Below are positions 52,406 through 62,760 of a DNA stretch of 64,000 nucleotides, in pieces. The stretch is taken from NCBI RefSeq assembly GCF_002088935.1, contig NZ_NCSS01000004.1:558001-622000 (forward strand). The letters are read 5' to 3'. Position numbers and translations under genes: made by a program. Under the pieces are notes generated by a model. That model made no database searches and was not told the origin of the DNA. It saw only the letters and a program-made list of their open reading frames with translations. The DNA comes from Henriciella litoralis (GTDB lineage Bacteria > Pseudomonadota > Alphaproteobacteria > Caulobacterales > Hyphomonadaceae). How positions within the stretch are numbered: the first letter of the stretch is position 1; each line of letters begins with the position of its first letter.

Positions 52406-54016
52406 ATGGCGCGCAAGGATCACACCGGTAGACGTGTCCCTAAACCCAGCAAGCATTTGCTGAGTTCGCGCATCGCACGGCTGATCTTTGCGTCCAATCT
52501 GGCGGGGCTCGCCATTCTCATTATCGGCGCCATGGTGCTGAACGAGATGCGGGCGAGCTTTGTCGTTGCCAAGAAACAGGACCTCGTCGGACAGGCGCAG
52601 GTCTTCTCAAATCTGCTGGCCGAAGGCGCAACCTTTGGCCAGCCAGAGCCTGTCATGGATGAGGAACTGGCCCGCGCGACGCTCGCTGACCTTTCCTTGC
52701 CGGTTTCTGTTCGCGGGAAGGTCTATGACCCGGATGGTGAGCTGGTCGGTGACAGCTATTTCCTGTCTGACCGCGTCATCGTTTCCGGGCTTCCGCCGCT
52801 GCAGGAGCCGAGCCAGCTCTCACGCTGGAGTCGCAGTCTTTCGGAATGGGCCGTTTCGACCTTCGGGGCGCTGGTGCCGAATCGCGGTGGTGATGCAGTT
52901 CGAACACAGACATTCGAGCAGGAATACGCCGTCGCAATGGCGGGCGGTGAGGCCGCGAGCCAGCGGTTCAATGATCGCGGCCAACGCATTATTTCGGTCT
53001 CCCTGCCCGTGCAGCATGTTTCGGCTGTCGTCGGCGTCCTGACGCTGGAATCGAACGATATTGACGAGATTATCCGGGCTGAGCGCGCCGCGCTTATCCC
53101 GTTCATTGGCGTGGCTGTTCTCGTCGCACTCATAACATCTGCCTTGCTGACAATCGGGATTGCCCGTCCACTGAGGCGCCTCTCTGAGGAAGCGGACAGG
53201 GTGCGGTCAGGCAGCAGCCAGGAATTGAACCTGCCGCGCATCACTCGAAGGCGCGACGAAATTGGCGCGCTCGCCAGCTCAATGGAAGCGATGACCGAGG
53301 CCTTGTTCGAACGGATCACCTCCAATGAGCGGTTTGCCGCCGACGTCGCCCATGAGATCAAGAACCCACTGACCTCCATCCGTTCCGCCGTTGAGACCGC
53401 CGAACGCGTGCAGGACAATCCCGAGGCCATGCGAAAGCTGCACAAGGTCATCGCGCATGATGTCGGGCGGCTGGACCGGCTGATCACCGACATCTCGAAT
53501 GCGTCACGGCTGGAAGCCGAGATCACGCGGGTACCGACGGAGACGCTCAACATTGCGCGCTTTGTCGCCGATATTGTCGCGACTTATGAGTATCTGGCCA
53601 TCGAGGACGATCAGGCGAGTGTCGTCTATGAGGATGCCACCATGGGCGCGGGCCTTCGCGTGCGTGGCCGAGAGGGCCCACTCGGACAGGTCATCCGCAA
53701 TCTGATCGATAACGGCCTGTCTTTCTCACCGCCCGCTGGCAAGGTATTTGTCCGCGTCGAACAGGGCCGCATCGGCCCACAGACAACGGCCCGCATCATT
53801 GTTGAAGATGAAGGCCCCGGCATACCGGATGACAAATTCGAGAAGATCTTTGAGCGCTTCTATACTGACCGACCCAAGGGATCTGCGTTCGGACGCAATT
53901 CAGGGCTCGGCCTTTCAATCGTTCGCCAGATCGCCAATACACATCTGGGCCATGTCTGGGCCGAGAACCGCGCCGAGGGCGGTGCGCGATTTATCGTAGA
54001 ACTTCCCGCAACATAA
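52406..54016 (+). CDS. chvG: ChvG-type sensor histidine kinase
   Basis: 536 residues. Membrane helix 1 (about 25-45), a periplasmic sensor (SSDs like VRGKVYDPDGELVGDSYFLS), helix 2 (about 232-252), HAMP, then the H-box at His316 (FAADVAHEIKNPLTSIRSAV), and ATPase motifs DNGLSFS, VEDEGPGIPDD and SGLGLSIVRQI. Matches ChvG/ExoS. Its response regulator chvI lies 5.4 kb upstream. The next genes are EIIA-Man and HPr, as in other alphaproteobacteria. Confidence 0.9.
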   Translation: MARKDHTGRRVPKPSKHLLSSRIARLIFASNLAGLAILIIGAMVLNEMRASFVVAKKQDLVGQAQVFSNLLAEGATFGQPEPVMDEELARATLADLSLPVSVRGKVYDPDGELVGDSYFLSDRVIVSGLPPLQEPSQLSRWSRSLSEWAVSTFGALVPNRGGDAVRTQTFEQEYAVAMAGGEAASQRFNDRGQRIISVSLPVQHVSAVVGVLTLESNDIDEIIRAERAALIPFIGVAVLVALITSALLTIGIARPLRRLSEEADRVRSGSSQELNLPRITRRRDEIGALASSMEAMTEALFERITSNERFAADVAHEIKNPLTSIRSAVETAERVQDNPEAMRKLHKVIAHDVGRLDRLITDISNASRLEAEITRVPTETLNIARFVADIVATYEYLAIEDDQASVVYEDATMGAGLRVRGREGPLGQVIRNLIDNGLSFSPPAGKVFVRVEQGRIGPQTTARIIVEDEGPGIPDDKFEKIFERFYTDRPKGSAFGRNSGLGLSIVRQIANTHLGHVWAENRAEGGARFIVELPAT

Positions 54017-54096
54017 CCCATCTTCGTCACGAAACCGTCTTGACGTATACGCCTCGTCTGTCAGCATCCGTTTTGCGGGAAACGTGTTGAGGGCGC

Positions 54097-54501
54097 ATGA
54101 TCGGGATCGTTGTGGTCAGCCATGGAAAACTGGCGCGAGAACTTGTTCGCGCGACCGAGCATGTCGTCGGCGAACAGGACTATTTCCGTTCGATCTCTAT
54201 TGAAGCTGAAGACGATATCGATGCGCGCCGTGAGCAGATCAGAGAAACGGTCGCGGCTTGCAACACGGGTAAAGGCGTCATCATCGTGACCGACATGTTC
54301 GGCGGGACTCCCTCGAACCTCGCGATTTCAGTCATGCCCGATGCAAAGATCGACGTCATCGCCGGGGTAAATTTACCGATGCTGATCAAGCTGATCGAAG
54401 TGCGCGAGACCGTGAAGCTGGACGAAGCTGTCCGGGTCGGCCGCGATGCAGGCCAGAACTATATTCGGGTCGCGTCAGAAGTCATGGATCGGACGGCGTG
54501 A
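54097..54501 (+). CDS. PTS EIIA-Man-type component
   Basis: 134 residues. The phosphorylated histidine is His9 in IGIVVVSHGKLA; TDMFGGTPSNLAISV and AGVNLPMLIKLIE are standard. There is no EIIB or permease here, so this is the regulatory nitrogen/sugar PTS branch seen in alphaproteobacteria. It overlaps the HPr gene by 4 nt. Confidence 0.9.
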   Translation: MIGIVVVSHGKLARELVRATEHVVGEQDYFRSISIEAEDDIDARREQIRETVAACNTGKGVIIVTDMFGGTPSNLAISVMPDAKIDVIAGVNLPMLIKLIEVRETVKLDEAVRVGRDAGQNYIRVASEVMDRTA

Positions 54502-54794
54502 GCGACCAGGGAACAACGGTTGAGCGGCGGGTTCAGATCGTCAATCGCAAAGGTCTGCACGCGCGGGCCTCTGCGAAACTGGCGCGACTGGCAAGCACAC
54601 TTCCGGCGCAGGTCTTTGTCGTCCGTAATGGTGATGTGGCGCATGCGCATTCCATTATGGATCTGCTGATGCTGGCGGCTCACCAAGGCAGCGAGGTCGA
54701 CGTGCGCGCCAGCGGGCCGAATGCGGCGGCCGCCGTCGACGCGGTTAGCGCGATGATTGCTGACGGCTTCGGCGAGCGCGACGAGGACGACTAG
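54498..54794 (+). CDS. ptsH: HPr phosphocarrier protein
   Basis: 98 residues, GTG start within the 4-nt overlap with the EIIA gene. The phosphorylated His21 is in KGLHARASAKLARLAS, and the regulatory Ser52 is in AHSIMDLLMLA, the position used by HprK in other bacteria. Cytosolic phosphocarrier between EI and EIIA. No hprK gene precedes the EIIA gene here. Confidence 0.93.
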   Translation: MSDQGTTVERRVQIVNRKGLHARASAKLARLASTLPAQVFVVRNGDVAHAHSIMDLLMLAAHQGSEVDVRASGPNAAAAVDAVSAMIADGFGERDEDD

Positions 54795-54801
54795 TCCCCC
54801 A

Positions 54802-56289
54802 TCAGAGAACCATTGGCGCGATATAGTAGCCGATGACGCTGATAATCACGACGCCTATCAAATTCACCCAAAGACCGCGGCGGATCATCTGTCCAATCGT
54901 CACCTCTCCGCTCGCATAGATGATCGCATTGGGCGCGGTGGCGACCGGCAGCATGAAGGCGCAAGAGGCTGCTACGGCGGCAGGGGCCAGCAGGCTTTCA
55001 GGGGCAGCTCCGACCGCGATGGACAAAGCACCAAGAATGGGCGCCAGCGTCGTCATCGTGGCAACGTTTGAGGTCAGCTCTGTCAGGAAGATGACCAGCG
55101 TCACAACGGCGACGATAAAGAAGAGCGGTGGCAACACCGACAGAACGCCGAGCTGATCGCCGATCCAGGCTGAGAGACCCGTGCGAGACACCGCATTGCC
55201 GAGCGCAATGCCGCCGCCAAACAGAATGAGCACGCCCCAGGGCAGCTTTTCGGCCTCGTCCCAGTTAAGCAGGGCACGCCCTTCCTCTTTGCTGGCAGGC
55301 ACGATGAACATCAGGACAGCGCCGAAGATCGCAATCATCATATCGACCTGTGCGCCGCTATAGCTCGACAGGAGCGGCCAGCCGGCGGCCTCAAGTGCGT
55401 TCACCACGATAAGGCGCGTCACCCAGAGAAACGCGATCAGGCCGAAGACGGCGGCGGCGCGTGCTTCTGGTGTTGTTATACCGCCCAAAGCAGACAATTG
55501 ATGCTCGACATCGTCCCCAATAGCACGGGACGAGTCCATGCGCCCCAGACTCCGCGTCACCACCCACCATGCCGCGGGTATCATCAGGCAGACCGCCGGA
55601 AGGCCGAATGCCATCCATTGCGGGAACCCGATTTCTGCGCCGGCCTCAACCTGTAGCCAGTTGATCGCAATCAGGTTTGTCGGCGTGCCGATAGGCGTGC
55701 CGACCCCGCCAATAGAAGCGGCGTAACAGACACCAAGCAGAAGCGCAGTCGTGAAAGCCCTCCTGTCACCGCCAAGAGCGGCTCCGGCTGATAGCGCGAT
55801 TGGCACCATCATGAGCGTCGTCGCTGTATTGCTGATCCACATGGACAAGAGCGCCGTTGCGATCATGAAACCGAGGATCAGAAGGCGGGGTGAGGATCCG
55901 AAGTGGTGGACGACGTTTAGCGCGATCCGCTTGTGCAGATTCCAGCGCTCAATCCCCATCGCGATAATGAACCCGCCGAGCAGGAGCACAACGATATGGT
56001 GCATATAATCGCCGCCAACTTGGCGGGGGCTGCCAGCATCAATCAGTGGCAGCACAACCAGCGGCAGAAGCGACGTCGCCGGGATTGGAATGGCTTCGGT
56101 CGCCCACCAGATGGCCATCCAGACGAGCAGGCAGGCAGTGCCCCATGCGGGTGTGTCCAGGCCGTCCGGCGCGCCGAGCAACGCCATGGTCGCAGCCAGG
56201 GCCGGTCCGAGCCAGAAGCCGATCAATCGTGCGGTGATGGGGTTTCCTCCAATTTTCCGCACTGGGCCAGCCTTGGCCGCTTTCGTCAA
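54802..56289 (-). CDS. DASS-family (SLC13) sodium-coupled anion transporter
   Basis: 495 residues, about 11-12 membrane helices. The SNT motif regions IAMGIERWNLHKRIALNVVH with MWISNTATTLMMVPIALS and, in the second half, TELTSNVATMTTLAPILGAL mark the DASS family. Substrates in the family are dicarboxylates or sulfate. It converges with HPr. Confidence 0.92.
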   Translation of the reverse strand: MTKAAKAGPVRKIGGNPITARLIGFWLGPALAATMALLGAPDGLDTPAWGTACLLVWMAIWWATEAIPIPATSLLPLVVLPLIDAGSPRQVGGDYMHHIVVLLLGGFIIAMGIERWNLHKRIALNVVHHFGSSPRLLILGFMIATALLSMWISNTATTLMMVPIALSAGAALGGDRRAFTTALLLGVCYAASIGGVGTPIGTPTNLIAINWLQVEAGAEIGFPQWMAFGLPAVCLMIPAAWWVVTRSLGRMDSSRAIGDDVEHQLSALGGITTPEARAAAVFGLIAFLWVTRLIVVNALEAAGWPLLSSYSGAQVDMMIAIFGAVLMFIVPASKEEGRALLNWDEAEKLPWGVLILFGGGIALGNAVSRTGLSAWIGDQLGVLSVLPPLFFIVAVVTLVIFLTELTSNVATMTTLAPILGALSIAVGAAPESLLAPAAVAASCAFMLPVATAPNAIIYASGEVTIGQMIRRGLWVNLIGVVIISVIGYYIAPMVL

Positions 56290-56306
56290 GCGCCTTGGAA
56301 GCAGGT

Positions 56307-57421
56307 TTAGCTTTCCAGGACGAGATCATCCCGGTGAATGACGGCAGGGCGGCCTCTATAGCCGAGGCGAGCCTCTATATCATCGCTATGCGCGCCGGCG
56401 ATTCGCTGGACATCGGCTGCGTCATAGGCCGTCACGCCCTTGGCGATGACAGCGCCTTCAGACGACTTCACGGCGACGGCAGCGCCCTTTTCAAAGCGCC
56501 CCTCAATGCCCGACACACCGACCGCCAGCAGGCTGGAGCCAGACTGCAGCGCACGCGCGGCGCCTGCATCGATCAAGATCGCCCCTTCAGGTGTCAAATG
56601 CCCCTTCAGCCAGGTCTGACGTGCCGTTGCTGGCGTAACCGAAGGCATAATCCATGTCGCCCGCGCCCCATCAATGAGAGCGGAGACAGGCCTATCCCGG
56701 TCGCCAATCGTAATTGCGGTCGCGCAACCCGCACCGAACGCAATCCGCGCTGCCTGCAGCTTGGTCGCCATGCCCCCCGAACCGACGCCGGCCTCGCTAT
56801 TGGCGCTGCCCGCCATCGCGTCATGGGCTTCGGTGAGTTCCGTGATTTCGGCGATATGCCTGGCCGAGGCGTCCTTGCGCGGATCGGCGGTGTATAGGCC
56901 ATCGATGTCAGACAGGAGGATGAGCACGTCGGCGCTCAGCATCTGTGCGACCCGGGCGGCAAGGCGGTCATTGTCGCCATAGCGAATCTCGTCGGTCGCA
57001 ACCGTATCATTCTCATTGATGACGGGCACAGCGCCTGCGCTGAGCAGCGTATCGAGCGTCGCACGGGCGTTCAGCCATCGGCGGCGTTGTTCTGTATCTT
57101 CCAGGGTCAGCAGAGCCTGCGCCGCGTGAATGCCATGCGGCGCAAGCGCGCCTGCGACGGCCGCCATCAGCAGTGGCTGGCCAAGCGCAGCGGCGGCCTG
57201 TTTGTCTTCAAGTTTGCGGGGTCTCTTCTGCCCGAGAAACCCCTTGCCGAGGGCAACGGCGCCAGAGGAAACAAGAACCACCTGTTTTCCGCTCGCCTTC
57301 AGCGCGGCGATATCAGCCGCGAGACTGGCCAGCCAGGCATGCCGCGGCGTGCCTGATGATGCCATCAGCGCCGACCCGGTCTTGATGATGACCCGGTTCG
57401 CAGATGTCAGCGGCCCCGTCA

Positions 57422-57422
<1 letters not shown>
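56307..57422 (-). CDS. proB: glutamate 5-kinase with PUA domain
   Basis: 371 residues. The amino-acid kinase domain (1-255) has VIIKTGSALM, VVLVSSGAVALGKGFL and NENDTVATDEIRYGDNDRLA. A C-terminal PUA domain follows (about 275-370). First step of proline synthesis; the ProA gene is not adjacent. Its ATG overlaps the obg stop (ATGA), so it is coupled to obg. Confidence 0.93.
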
Positions 57423-58465
<1,043 letters not shown>

Positions 58466-58472
58466 TCAGTCC

Positions 58473-58997
58473 TTAGCGCGCCTTGGCCCGGCGTACCATG
58501 AAGATGTGATCGACCTGCTGGTCGCGCCCGGCACAAAAAACCGGGGACATACCCGTTTCTTCGAAGCCAAGCTTGTGAAGTACCCTGCCCGAAGCGGGAT
58601 TGTCAGCAAAATGGCCTGAGATGATTTCGTCCGCCTGTCCGCGGGCCGCCAGCCAGTCAATAACGGCCTGGCCCGCTTCTGTCGCAACGCCGCGCTTCCA
58701 GGCCTCGGGTGCCACCCAGTAGCCAAGCTCGAAAACCTCGTCACCGGGACTACGATGGGCGCCCATCATGCCAATCAATGTATCGTCCTCAATGAGGGCG
58801 AAGGCGTGATCGGTGCCGAATTCACTGCCGCGTTCGACACTGAGAATCCAGCGGCCCGTCTGTTCCAGCTGCTGACCGGCCGGGATGCGGGCCACCATCC
58901 TGTAGATTCGCGGATCGCTCACGATGTCCGTAATGCGCTCGGCATCCGCCAGAACGGGCGGGCGAAGCAGAAAACGCTCTGTCCTGATCTCAGTCAT
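58473..58997 (-). CDS. GNAT acetyltransferase (RimJ/L type)
   Basis: 174 residues from the ATG at 58997 (MTEIRTERFLLRPPVLADAE). RimJ/L motifs: MGAHRSPGDEVFELGYWVAP, GVATEAGQAVIDWLAARGQA and PASGRVLHKLGFEETG. It lies between rpmA and obg, a common alphaproteobacterial insertion. Target unknown. Confidence 0.9.
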   Translation of the reverse strand: MTEIRTERFLLRPPVLADAERITDIVSDPRIYRMVARIPAGQQLEQTGRWILSVERGSEFGTDHAFALIEDDTLIGMMGAHRSPGDEVFELGYWVAPEAWKRGVATEAGQAVIDWLAARGQADEIISGHFADNPASGRVLHKLGFEETGMSPVFCAGRDQQVDHIFMVRRAKAR

Positions 58998-59021
58998 GCA
59001 ATGCTCGTCCTGCCGCGCAGC

Positions 59022-59052
59022 AAAAAGGGGAGACAGCCGACTGTCTCCCCTT
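59022..59052 (-). terminator. rho-independent terminator after rpmA
   Basis: On the minus strand AAGGGGAGACAG pairs with CTGTCTCCCCTT around a 4-nt loop and runs into TTTTT. It lies about 50 nt after the rpmA stop, so the L21-L27 unit can end here before the acetyltransferase gene. Confidence 0.85.
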
Positions 59053-59103
59053 CGCAATATCTGGTTCGATCATCCGGCCATCAAGGGCCAGAGACCGGCC
59101 CTG

Positions 59104-59373
59104 TTACTCTGCAGCGTCTGCCATCGGGACGACCGACACATACTGACGGTCACCGCGCGAACGCTTGAACTCGACGCGGCCTTCCTCAAGCGCGAAGAGG
59201 GTGTGGTCCTTGCCCATGCCGACGCCTGTGCCGGGATAGGTCTTGGTGCCACGCTGGCGAATGATGATGTTGCCCGGGATCACGTGCTGACCGCCGAACT
59301 TCTTCACGCCAAGGTATTTCGGATTTGAATCGCGACCGTTCCGTGACGAGCCGCCTGATTTCTTATGTGCCAT
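59104..59373 (-). CDS. rpmA: 50S ribosomal protein L27
   Basis: 89 residues. [20 protein letters not shown] and [20 protein letters not shown] are diagnostic; no long N-terminal leader to be cleaved. It contacts the peptidyl-transferase centre. Placed right after rplU, and followed by a terminator. Confidence 0.98.
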   Translation of the reverse strand: MAHKKSGGSSRNGRDSNPKYLGVKKFGGQHVIPGNIIIRQRGTKTYPGTGVGMGKDHTLFALEEGRVEFKRSRGDRQYVSVVPMADAAE

Positions 59374-59412
59374 GAGGGCGCTCCTTGATCTGATTGAAGC
59401 CTATAACAGACT

Positions 59413-60144
59413 TCAGGCGTCTTTTGCCAGTTTCTTGGCCTGCTTGACCCACTCGTCACGCTCGATGCGTCCGCCGAGACCGGCTTCGTCATCCAGCTCA
59501 GAGGCTTGGGTCTTGTTGAGGTCTGCAACTTGCCAGAAGTGGAAGATACCGGCTTCGTTGAGCTTTTTCTCCATGGCAGGGCCGACGCCGGAGATCTGCT
59601 TGAGATCATCCTTCTTGCCTTCGGCCTTGGCCAGACGGCCGCGCTCGTCGGTTGCTGGCTTGGCATCGGCTTTCGCTTCTGCCTTAGGAGCTGCTTCCTT
59701 CTTCGGAGCAGCTTCTTTTTTCGGTGCCGCTTCAGCCTTGGCAGCAGGTGCCTCGGTCTTCGGAGCCGCTTTAGCTTCGGCCTTCGGCGCGTCTTCTTTT
59801 TTCGCAGCAGCCTTCTTCGCAGGAGCTTTCTTGCCGTCGGTCAGGATCGAGGTGATCGTGACAACGCTCTCAAGCTGGCGATGGCCTTTCTTGCGGCGGT
59901 AGGTCGAGCGCTGGACCTTCTTCATGATGGTGACCTTGTCACCTTTGCGCTGCGTGTTGACTTCGCCAACGACGCTCGCGCCTGCAACAAGCGGCGCACC
60001 GACAGTGACGTCTTTGCCGTCACCAAGCATCAGCACGTCAAATGTTACATCCGCGCCGATATCAGCTGCGAGTTTCTCGACAACAATCTGATCGCCTTCA
60101 GCGACTTTGTATTGTTTGCCACCAGTCTTAATGACCGCGAACAT
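59413..60144 (-). CDS. rplU: 50S ribosomal protein L21 with long C-terminal extension
   Basis: 243 residues, over twice the usual about 103. Residues 1-103 are L21 ([20 protein letters not shown] to RKKGHRQL). A Lys/Ala/Glu-rich linker follows (about 115-170, repeats such as [13 protein letters not shown]). A C-terminal helix-hairpin-helix-like domain ([20 protein letters not shown]) ends it. Similar extensions exist in other alphaproteobacteria. Role of the tail unknown. Confidence 0.95.
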   Translation of the reverse strand: MFAVIKTGGKQYKVAEGDQIVVEKLAADIGADVTFDVLMLGDGKDVTVGAPLVAGASVVGEVNTQRKGDKVTIMKKVQRSTYRRKKGHRQLESVVTITSILTDGKKAPAKKAAAKKEDAPKAEAKAAPKTEAPAAKAEAAPKKEAAPKKEAAPKAEAKADAKPATDERGRLAKAEGKKDDLKQISGVGPAMEKKLNEAGIFHFWQVADLNKTQASELDDEAGLGGRIERDEWVKQAKKLAKDA

Positions 60145-60308
60145 GGCCTCATCCTTCCGGAAGGTGTAATTAGTTGATTATCCGCACGCGCATGGCGCCG
60201 GACATGAAGGCGCGGATAAACACTATCAGTGCCCCCATGTCAAACCCTGTCCTGCATGAATCCGGGGGCTTGCGTACAGGTCCGCCCCGCGCTATCCCCC
60301 CGCCCCAC

Positions 60309-60398
60309 GGAGAGGTGCTAGAGTGGTTGAATAGGCTAGTCTCGAAAACTAGTGAGCTCGCAAGGGCTCCGAGGGTTCGAATCCCTCTCTCTCCGCCA
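60309..60398 (+). tRNA. tRNA-Ser (CGA)
   Basis: 90-nt class II tRNA with encoded CCA. The acceptor stem pairs GGAGAGG with TCTCTCC, the discriminator is G, the anticodon stem is CTAGT/ACTAG with loop CTCGAAA (anticodon CGA, reads UCG), and the T-arm is GAGGGTTCGAATCCCTC. A variable arm follows the anticodon arm. Its 3' half is overlapped antisense by the recombinase gene, so it is the likely attachment site of the element to the right. Confidence 0.96.
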
Positions 60399-62015
60399 TT
60401 TCGGTATAAAACTGGGCACGCCGTTCGCCGCCGATTCTGCGCTATTTGCGGCGGCTAGGGTTCTCAGAAGCTCGTTCTTCGATCCCATGATGCGCACTTC
60501 GCGCTCGTCGACCTCGACGCGCTGAGCTAACGCGCGCAGATGATCGCGCCGATAGCCGCCGCCCTCCAACCGCATTTTCTCGCGGGCCGCTGCGGCGAAT
60601 CTCTCGATCATTTCCGGCGTGACGGCCTGATGAGTGGCGCTGTCGAGCATGGCTTCGGCGCGTTCCGCGTCGGTTTTCGCCTGATCACGAAGGACTTTCA
60701 GACCGGCGATGCGCTCTTTCAGCGCCGGATCGTCGAGGTCGGCGACGCCGATCTCGATGGCGTCGTAAAGGCGTTTCAGCCGCAGCTCCGATTCCGTTGC
60801 CCGCCGGTTCAGTTCGGCGATGTGCTCACGGCGGCGCTCAGCGCGCTCTTGCCGTCGGTCGAGCACATCGACGAGAACCTCTTCCAGCCGATCAGACGTC
60901 AGCAGACGCTCCTCCAGATGCTGAGCAACCAGCGTATCGAGCTTATCCATCGGGATTGTCCGGCCCTTGCAGCCAGTCTCGCCCTGACGCGCCTTGATCG
61001 AGCAGGCGTAGTAGCGGTAACGCCCGCTCTTGCCAGTGCGGATGGTCATGGCGCCGCCGCACTTGCCGCAAAAGCAGATCCCCGTCAGCAAGGTTGGTCC
61101 TGTCACTACGCGTGGCGGCGCGACCTTGGGATTGCGCGCCTGCATCAGCTTCTGCACGGCGTCGAAGGTCTTGCGGTCTATGATCGGCGGAACCGGAACC
61201 GTCACCAGGTCTTCCGGCTTGGTCGGCTCCTTGTTCTTGCGATGCTTGCCCCATTGATGCTCGCCGATATAGGTCCGCCGGGTCAGGATGCGATGAACCT
61301 GTCCGATGCCCCAGCGGCCGCCGTCTCGCGTGAAGATGCCCCTGCCATTGAGATGCGTGGCGATCGCTTTGACGCCCATGGCCCCGCGCGTTCCGTCCCC
61401 TTCCAGGGCGAGGCGATAGATCAGCCGGATCGTGTCGGCGTGCAGCGGATCGATCTCCAGTTTCTTCTTGGTCTTGGCGCCGCGCTGTTCGGCCGCGACC
61501 ACGCGATAGCCGACGGGCGGGCGCGAGCCGTTCCAGAAGCCCTGGCGGGCGTTTTCCTTGAGCGCGCGCAGGACGTGCTTGGCGTTCTCCTTGGACTGAT
61601 ATTCATCGAACAGCGCCATGATCTGGCGCATCATGACGTGCATGGGATCGTCGCCCATCTCCTGGGTGATGGAGACGAGCCTGACGCCGTTCTTGGCGAG
61701 CTTCCGGACGTAGAACTCCAGCTCGAAATGGTCGCGGAAGAAACGGCTGAATGAGTGGACGACCACGATGTCGAAGGCTGAGGGCTTGGACGTACCCGCC
61801 TCGATCATGCGCTGGAATTCGGGGCGCTTGTCGTTCGTTGCTGACGCTCCTGGCTCCACATAGGTCTCGACGAGTTCGTAGCCGCGCGCCTCGCACCACG
61901 CTTCGCCCTGGCGTTTCTGGTCAGGGATCGAGACGTCATGCTCGGCCTGCCGCGTCGTCGAGACGCGCAGGTAAAGCGCGGCGCGGAGCTTCACGGCGTT
62001 TTGCGGTGCGTTCAT
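60336..62015 (-). CDS. large serine recombinase
   Basis: 559 residues from the ATG at 62015 (MNAPQNAVKLRAALYLRVST), with GGGAGG upstream. The resolvase domain has nucleophile Ser19 in YLRVSTTRQAEHDVSIPDQ and SRFFRDHFELEFYVRKL. The recombinase domain has IGQVHRILTRRTYIGEHQWG. A zinc ribbon (CFCGKCGGAM, YACSIKARQGETGCKGR) and a coiled coil follow. The last about 20 codons are antisense to tRNA-Ser. Its start overlaps the tumA-like stop by 4 nt. Confidence 0.93.
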   Translation of the reverse strand: MNAPQNAVKLRAALYLRVSTTRQAEHDVSIPDQKRQGEAWCEARGYELVETYVEPGASATNDKRPEFQRMIEAGTSKPSAFDIVVVHSFSRFFRDHFELEFYVRKLAKNGVRLVSITQEMGDDPMHVMMRQIMALFDEYQSKENAKHVLRALKENARQGFWNGSRPPVGYRVVAAEQRGAKTKKKLEIDPLHADTIRLIYRLALEGDGTRGAMGVKAIATHLNGRGIFTRDGGRWGIGQVHRILTRRTYIGEHQWGKHRKNKEPTKPEDLVTVPVPPIIDRKTFDAVQKLMQARNPKVAPPRVVTGPTLLTGICFCGKCGGAMTIRTGKSGRYRYYACSIKARQGETGCKGRTIPMDKLDTLVAQHLEERLLTSDRLEEVLVDVLDRRQERAERRREHIAELNRRATESELRLKRLYDAIEIGVADLDDPALKERIAGLKVLRDQAKTDAERAEAMLDSATHQAVTPEMIERFAAAAREKMRLEGGGYRRDHLRALAQRVEVDEREVRIMGSKNELLRTLAAANSAESAANGVPSFIPKWRRERDSNPRSPCELTSFRD

Positions 62016-62404
62016 GATGCGCCTCCCGCTGCCTTTCGCCATTCCTCGCCGGTCAACGTCAGATCAAGCGAAACACGGTCGTAGAGGACTCGCGGACGCC
62101 GCCGGCGCCCTTCCGGTTCCATCTCGACCAAACCGTATTCGGCCATCTTCTTCAGCGTTCGCGACAAGTTCGATTTGGCGCGCCCAGTCATCTCCGCCAA
62201 CTCGTCAAGCGAAGCCGGTGCGCGTTCGGCGATGGTCCGCAACAGTTCGCGATTACCGGCTGACAGCACCTGGGCAAAGGACTCGGTCGATGTGAACCAT
62301 ACCTTCGGATCGTCCGGCCCCGGCTTTTGCTCGCCGCGGGCGATCCGCATGGTGCGGGCCTTCATCTCCTCATAATCGGCGATGCCGATCTTCAACGTCG
62401 TCAT
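62012..62404 (-). CDS. TumA-like (HVO_A0114-type) HTH antitoxin
   Basis: 130 residues. A winged helix-turn-helix (about 55-100: SLDELAEMTGRAKSNLSRTL, KKMAEYGLVEM) with an N-terminal region typical of antitoxin partners of TumE toxins. It overlaps the toxin gene upstream and the recombinase downstream by 4 nt each. Antitoxin and autorepressor roles are inferred from the pairing. Confidence 0.8.
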   Translation of the reverse strand: MTTLKIGIADYEEMKARTMRIARGEQKPGPDDPKVWFTSTESFAQVLSAGNRELLRTIAERAPASLDELAEMTGRAKSNLSRTLKKMAEYGLVEMEPEGRRRRPRVLYDRVSLDLTLTGEEWRKAAGGAS

Positions 62405-62760
62405 TGCAGTACGCCTCGCTCCTTTAACACTGCATCCACCGTCTCCCAGAAATCGACGATCAGGCTCGCGGCATCCTGATAGTCATAGGGACGCACGGTC
62501 CGGAGCCGGTGGCGGTGATCCTGCGGTTCTCCGCGTTTGCGGCGGCCGACAGGATGAGCATTGTCGAAGCCGACAAGCCGCTCGCCGTCAGGTCCGTGCA
62601 GCGTCAGCGAATAGTCGAGCCCATGGGGCTTCTCCGGGCTAACGGGCACGCGCGTAACGACGAACTTCACCCAATGCCTGCTCGCAGGGTCGATGACGAG
62701 CACCTGGCCATCGAGATCGAGCAAGGCGTCAAGGCTCGGATCGTATGTCTCCTCTGTCAT
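62401..62760 (-). CDS. TumE-family toxin
   Basis: 119 residues with the DUF6516/TumE outline: HWVKFVVTRVPVSPEKPHGL, DYSLTLHGPDGERLVGFDNA and HRHRLRTVRPYDYQDAASLI ending in a Trp/Leu helix (VDFWETVDAVLKERG). The mode of action of this family is not established here from sequence. ATGA overlaps join it to its neighbours on both sides. Confidence 0.82.
   Translation of the reverse strand: MTEETYDPSLDALLDLDGQVLVIDPASRHWVKFVVTRVPVSPEKPHGLDYSLTLHGPDGERLVGFDNAHPVGRRKRGEPQDHRHRLRTVRPYDYQDAASLIVDFWETVDAVLKERGVLQ

Noticed and set aside
60540..61754. 404-codon open frame antisense to the serine recombinase
   Set aside because: No ribosome site or family features, and the recombinase and zinc-ribbon motifs are on the other strand.
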